Below are positions 61,023-64,000 of a DNA stretch of 64,000 nucleotides, piece by piece (position 1 is the stretch's first letter; each line of letters begins with the position of its first letter). The position numbers and the translations under genes are program-made. The notes beneath the pieces were generated by a model, which searched no databases, was not told the DNA's origin, and saw only the letters and a list, made by a program, of their open reading frames with translations. This stretch comes from Monarcha castaneiventris obscurior (taxonomy: Eukaryota; Chordata; Aves; Passeriformes; Monarchidae), in assembly GCA_026261815.1 (NCBI GenBank), contig JAMPIT010000059.1:21252001-21316000 (forward strand), given 5' to 3'.

Positions 61023-64000
61023 TATATGGGAATTTTGAAGAATATACCGAACATATTACTTTTTACTGACATGGGAGTCTGTGCTTCTCCTGACAGTGCT
61101 TATACATCCAGGGACACATCTCCCACCTCACAATAATTCTGCACTCATCCAGTTTTAAGTATAACCCAATTATTTCAGCTCAGAAAAATAGAATGGGTTA
61201 AAGTTTTACTTATGCTGTAAATGCTTGTAGTCATAACATTATTTTTTATTATTGTTCTCAGACAGGAAAAATCCACAGACACTCTTTCCTTCCTTGTAAC
61301 TTTTGCAAGACTTCAAATGGAGCTTGTAATATTCGCTGAGACATTCCAAGAGCTCCCTGAAGTTCAAGCTTTCACATCTAATAACTCCAAAAGTTATAAA
61401 ACCATTTGTAGTAAAGTTGTCTTGTACTCCTGCTGTAATCAATTAACATCTCTTCTGTCATATACATTTATGAGGAGAATTATGGGGACCTGGTCATTTT
61501 CTACTTTGACCAGCTCGCTTCCCACACAGAAGAATGTCATGGACCACTACTGAAATGGTTCACAAATTACATCTGGGACACATGAATTTTTCAAAAACCT
61601 GGATAGCAAATATGCTATCTCCACAAGTTTTTCCCTCTGGTGTATTTTAATACCTAGCCTAAACAATTAATCAAGAACAGAGCAAAATCTATCCTCCTTC
61701 CAAGAAATATATAGAAATTTGAAAATCCACTTGATCATGTTAATATATTTTCTCTGCAATTGGCTTCTATCTAAAACCAAATTTATTTCAAAACCTGAAA
61801 CAGAAACAGAACTTTTAGCATTTCTATGAGAAGACAGCTCATCCAGTGATTCTAATTATGCCTACAAAAACTTTTATCTACACAATGTGATGCCAGCAGC
61901 AGCTGCTTTTAACTCAAGGGAAAAAATGCTGACACAAAAGCATCTATTTTCCCAGTCAAGGGTGGGGTTGAGAACAAAAATTGGGTACTTGACACAGGAT
62001 GGCTATCAGTGTTACAGTTTCATTAATAAATAGAAAATATAAAGTAGTGATCCTTTTGGTTCTGAAGTTTAAAGTCAACACTTTTTGTTGGTTCATGGTA
62101 AGCTACTTGCTTGTAGATGTTGAGAAATAGATGTCACAGAATGCAGGTTTTCTACAGCTCTTGTGGGAAACCAGGAGGATGATGATAGGAAATTCTTCTT
62201 TGGCAGACAAGGTAATAAGATTTATAGAGAAACTAACAGTAAAAGCTATTGCAGAAAAATAACAAAGAGCAAAAATGACAGAGCAGACAGTCAGAAAATG
62301 AGATGCTGTCTATAAGGATCAGGCTTCAGACTGTGACTTAGAAATCTCAGAAATCTGTATTTGAATCAGAACAAGGCATTAGATTTATAAACCAAAACTT
62401 AGTATCGTTTCATTTGGGCCTCACTGATCTAAAGAACTTCCAGTTCACCTTTTTTACACTACAAAGGAGAAAAATTATAGCTAATTAGCAGAGATACACA
62501 AGTTGTAACATCAAAACAGCTGTGTATTGCTGTAGAAGATCAGAAGATATGTTTCTGTCTTCAGATGTTTATCTGGTTCTCCTTTCCAAATCTATCCATT
62601 TAATAAATATATTTTCTCTTTCACTGCAAACCTTGTCAAGGTATTTTGAGGAATTTTATACAGTTTGTGAAAAAGGCCTACTTCTGCCATCCAAATGAGC
62701 CAGCAATTTTTAGGTGTAATGATCTCTAAAGTTTGGACTGAAATCCTCAAAACAAGGAATAGTTGCTATTTTACGTACTGTTGCTTTGGTCACCTTAGGG
62801 TTTGGCTTCTTTCTTGGTTTTGCTTTCCCTTTTAGTCACACAAAAAAAATCTCTATGAGACCAGTTTCCCTGGTCATTGGAAGTTCATTTGAAGCTCTCC
62901 CCAAGACATCTTCCTAGAAGAGGTCTAAAGACTACACAGTCTTAGTTTGTGTATCTTCTGATCTTTAAAAATCTGAACCAGGCTTCTGTAGGTATAAAGC
63001 AACAAGCAAACATCACTGAACCAAGTCATAGGTTTCCTGTATTTCTAGAACAGATTTAAAAATGGGCATTTCTTCTTCTGCAGGTGTCCTGCCTATCGAA
63101 TGCAGCAGCTCAAGCCAGTTCCCCCCAATAACTTATTTTGAATAACAAATACATGTTAAGTTCTTTTGTACTTCTCATTTGGCTTTTGACAATTAAGTTG
63201 TAGGCAAATGACTTGTAAAGCTTTTGTTGTATAAACATGAGTAGTTGTTACTTCTTGGGATGGGACATCACTTTTAAGGAAAACACACTTGATTCTAAGA
63301 GTCAAAGCTTTAAAAAGCATCAAGAAAATATTAAAAGTTCAGTTGAGGTTATGGGAAAATGCAGTCCTGTGAAATGCATGATAGGCTTCCATATAGACTG
63401 CAACTTGCTTTGCAAAGCAGCTTTTCATTTCCTCGAAATTGGCCTCAGGCAGCGGGATCCATTCCTCTTTAAAACTGCTGTTGCAATGCAATTTCAGTTC
63501 CCATTCTCCCTCAGAGACTGTATGGAATAACCCACAACAATTTTCCAGCAACAAGCATACATAGAGTATTGTGCATGCATGTGTACACAAATATACACAC
63601 TGGCTCTGCTAAACAAACACGATAGAAAGGTAACAATTATTTATGGCATTTTTACTTGAATTTAGTCCATGCTGTAAGTTATAGAAGCAGTGTCAAGTAT
63701 GTGAAAAATTTTCAGTAATTTTTGCCATGAATTAAAAAGGGTTTGACATGTTTGTTCACTATTCTGGGAGGAGGGAGAAAAAATAAAAGAGGGAGAGATG
63801 TGGCACTAGGAGGTCCTGCCACTGATAGTAACGCTTCCATTTTTTTGCTAACTGTTTTGTACATAAAGAAAGCAGAGAAAACCATTTAATTTGAGAGGCC
63901 AAGGTAAAAGTTTTTTCAATTCTCTATTGCCAAGCCTTTGAGTCTTGAACATATGCACAAACAAAGTATATAATGGCTATCTAGCAAGGTCATATAATTC
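61023..64000. other. AT-rich stretch with no supported gene
   Basis: A plus-strand acceptor-like TTTTTTATTATTGTTCTCAG precedes an open frame (61221-61553), but no convincing donor follows. Overlapping opposite frames at 63237-63590 cover less AT-rich sequence containing AATTTCGAGG and GGCAGCGGGATCC on opposite strands; this could be a conserved non-coding element or an exon remnant, but I do not recognise it. Confidence 0.4.

Noticed and set aside
60654..61038. Two plus-strand frames of 103 and 86 codons
   Set aside because: They are antisense readings of the minus-strand CR1 copy.
61221..61553. Plus-strand 110-codon frame after an acceptor-like pyrimidine tract
   Set aside because: No usable donor or polyadenylation context, and nothing recognisable in the translation.
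1..64000. Search for CRISPR arrays, operons, toxin-antitoxin pairs or other prokaryotic systems
   Set aside because: No regularly spaced repeats, ribosome-binding-site-led gene strings or long ORFs were seen; CR1 and ERVL content shows vertebrate nuclear DNA.

Overview
The window looks like AT-rich, gene-poor nuclear DNA from a bird. The main evidence is a set of CR1 LINE fragments whose decayed reading frames carry the avian CR1 ORF2 C-terminal signature (for example [10 protein letters not shown] and [12 protein letters not shown] near 19.05-19.2 kb) and whose 3' ends carry the CR1 octamer (ATTCTATG). Solo LTRs of the avian ERVL type support the same placement. The LTR families fit a passerine best, but that part is recall rather than a search. 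No prokaryotic operon, CRISPR array, phage or plasmid feature is present.

Layout. 0-0.3 kb: GC-richer ERV/CR1-like remnant. 0.3-11 kb: AT-rich DNA with two weak, phase-compatible candidate exons on the minus strand at 3.3-4.3 kb. 11-23 kb: densest repeat block, with plus-strand CR1 copies at 11.2-11.9, 15.1-16.0 and 18.7-19.6 kb, two small related CR1 pieces at 20.8 and 22.25 kb, and a solo LTR at 14.4-15.0 kb with an exact 5-bp target-site duplication (TSD). 24.8-26.9 kb: a minus-strand ERVL-type solo LTR with a 5-bp TSD, and a 76-bp copy of local single-copy-looking sequence inserted 2 kb away between 17-bp direct repeats. 33.1-33.7 kb: a CpG-dense solo LTR, the only CpG-rich stretch noticed. 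36.1-36.3 kb: homeodomain-motif cluster with nested inverted repeats, a possible conserved non-coding element. 38.6-40.7 kb: the longest CR1 copy, minus strand. 43.1-43.7 kb: GC-richer sequence I could not classify. 60.1-61.0 kb: another minus-strand CR1. The rest is AT-rich DNA with simple repeats and no supported gene.

No protein-coding gene can be asserted. The longest open frame is 127 codons, which is unremarkable for 64 kb of AT-rich DNA, and most frames of 60 codons or more lie in repeats or overlap on both strands. The window is probably intergenic or within a long intron. Repeat boundaries were judged by eye against remembered families, so borders without a stated TSD are uncertain by tens of bases. 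I found no convincing new biological system. The best leads are the short templated insertion, the enhancer-like dyad cluster and the unclassified 43-kb segment.
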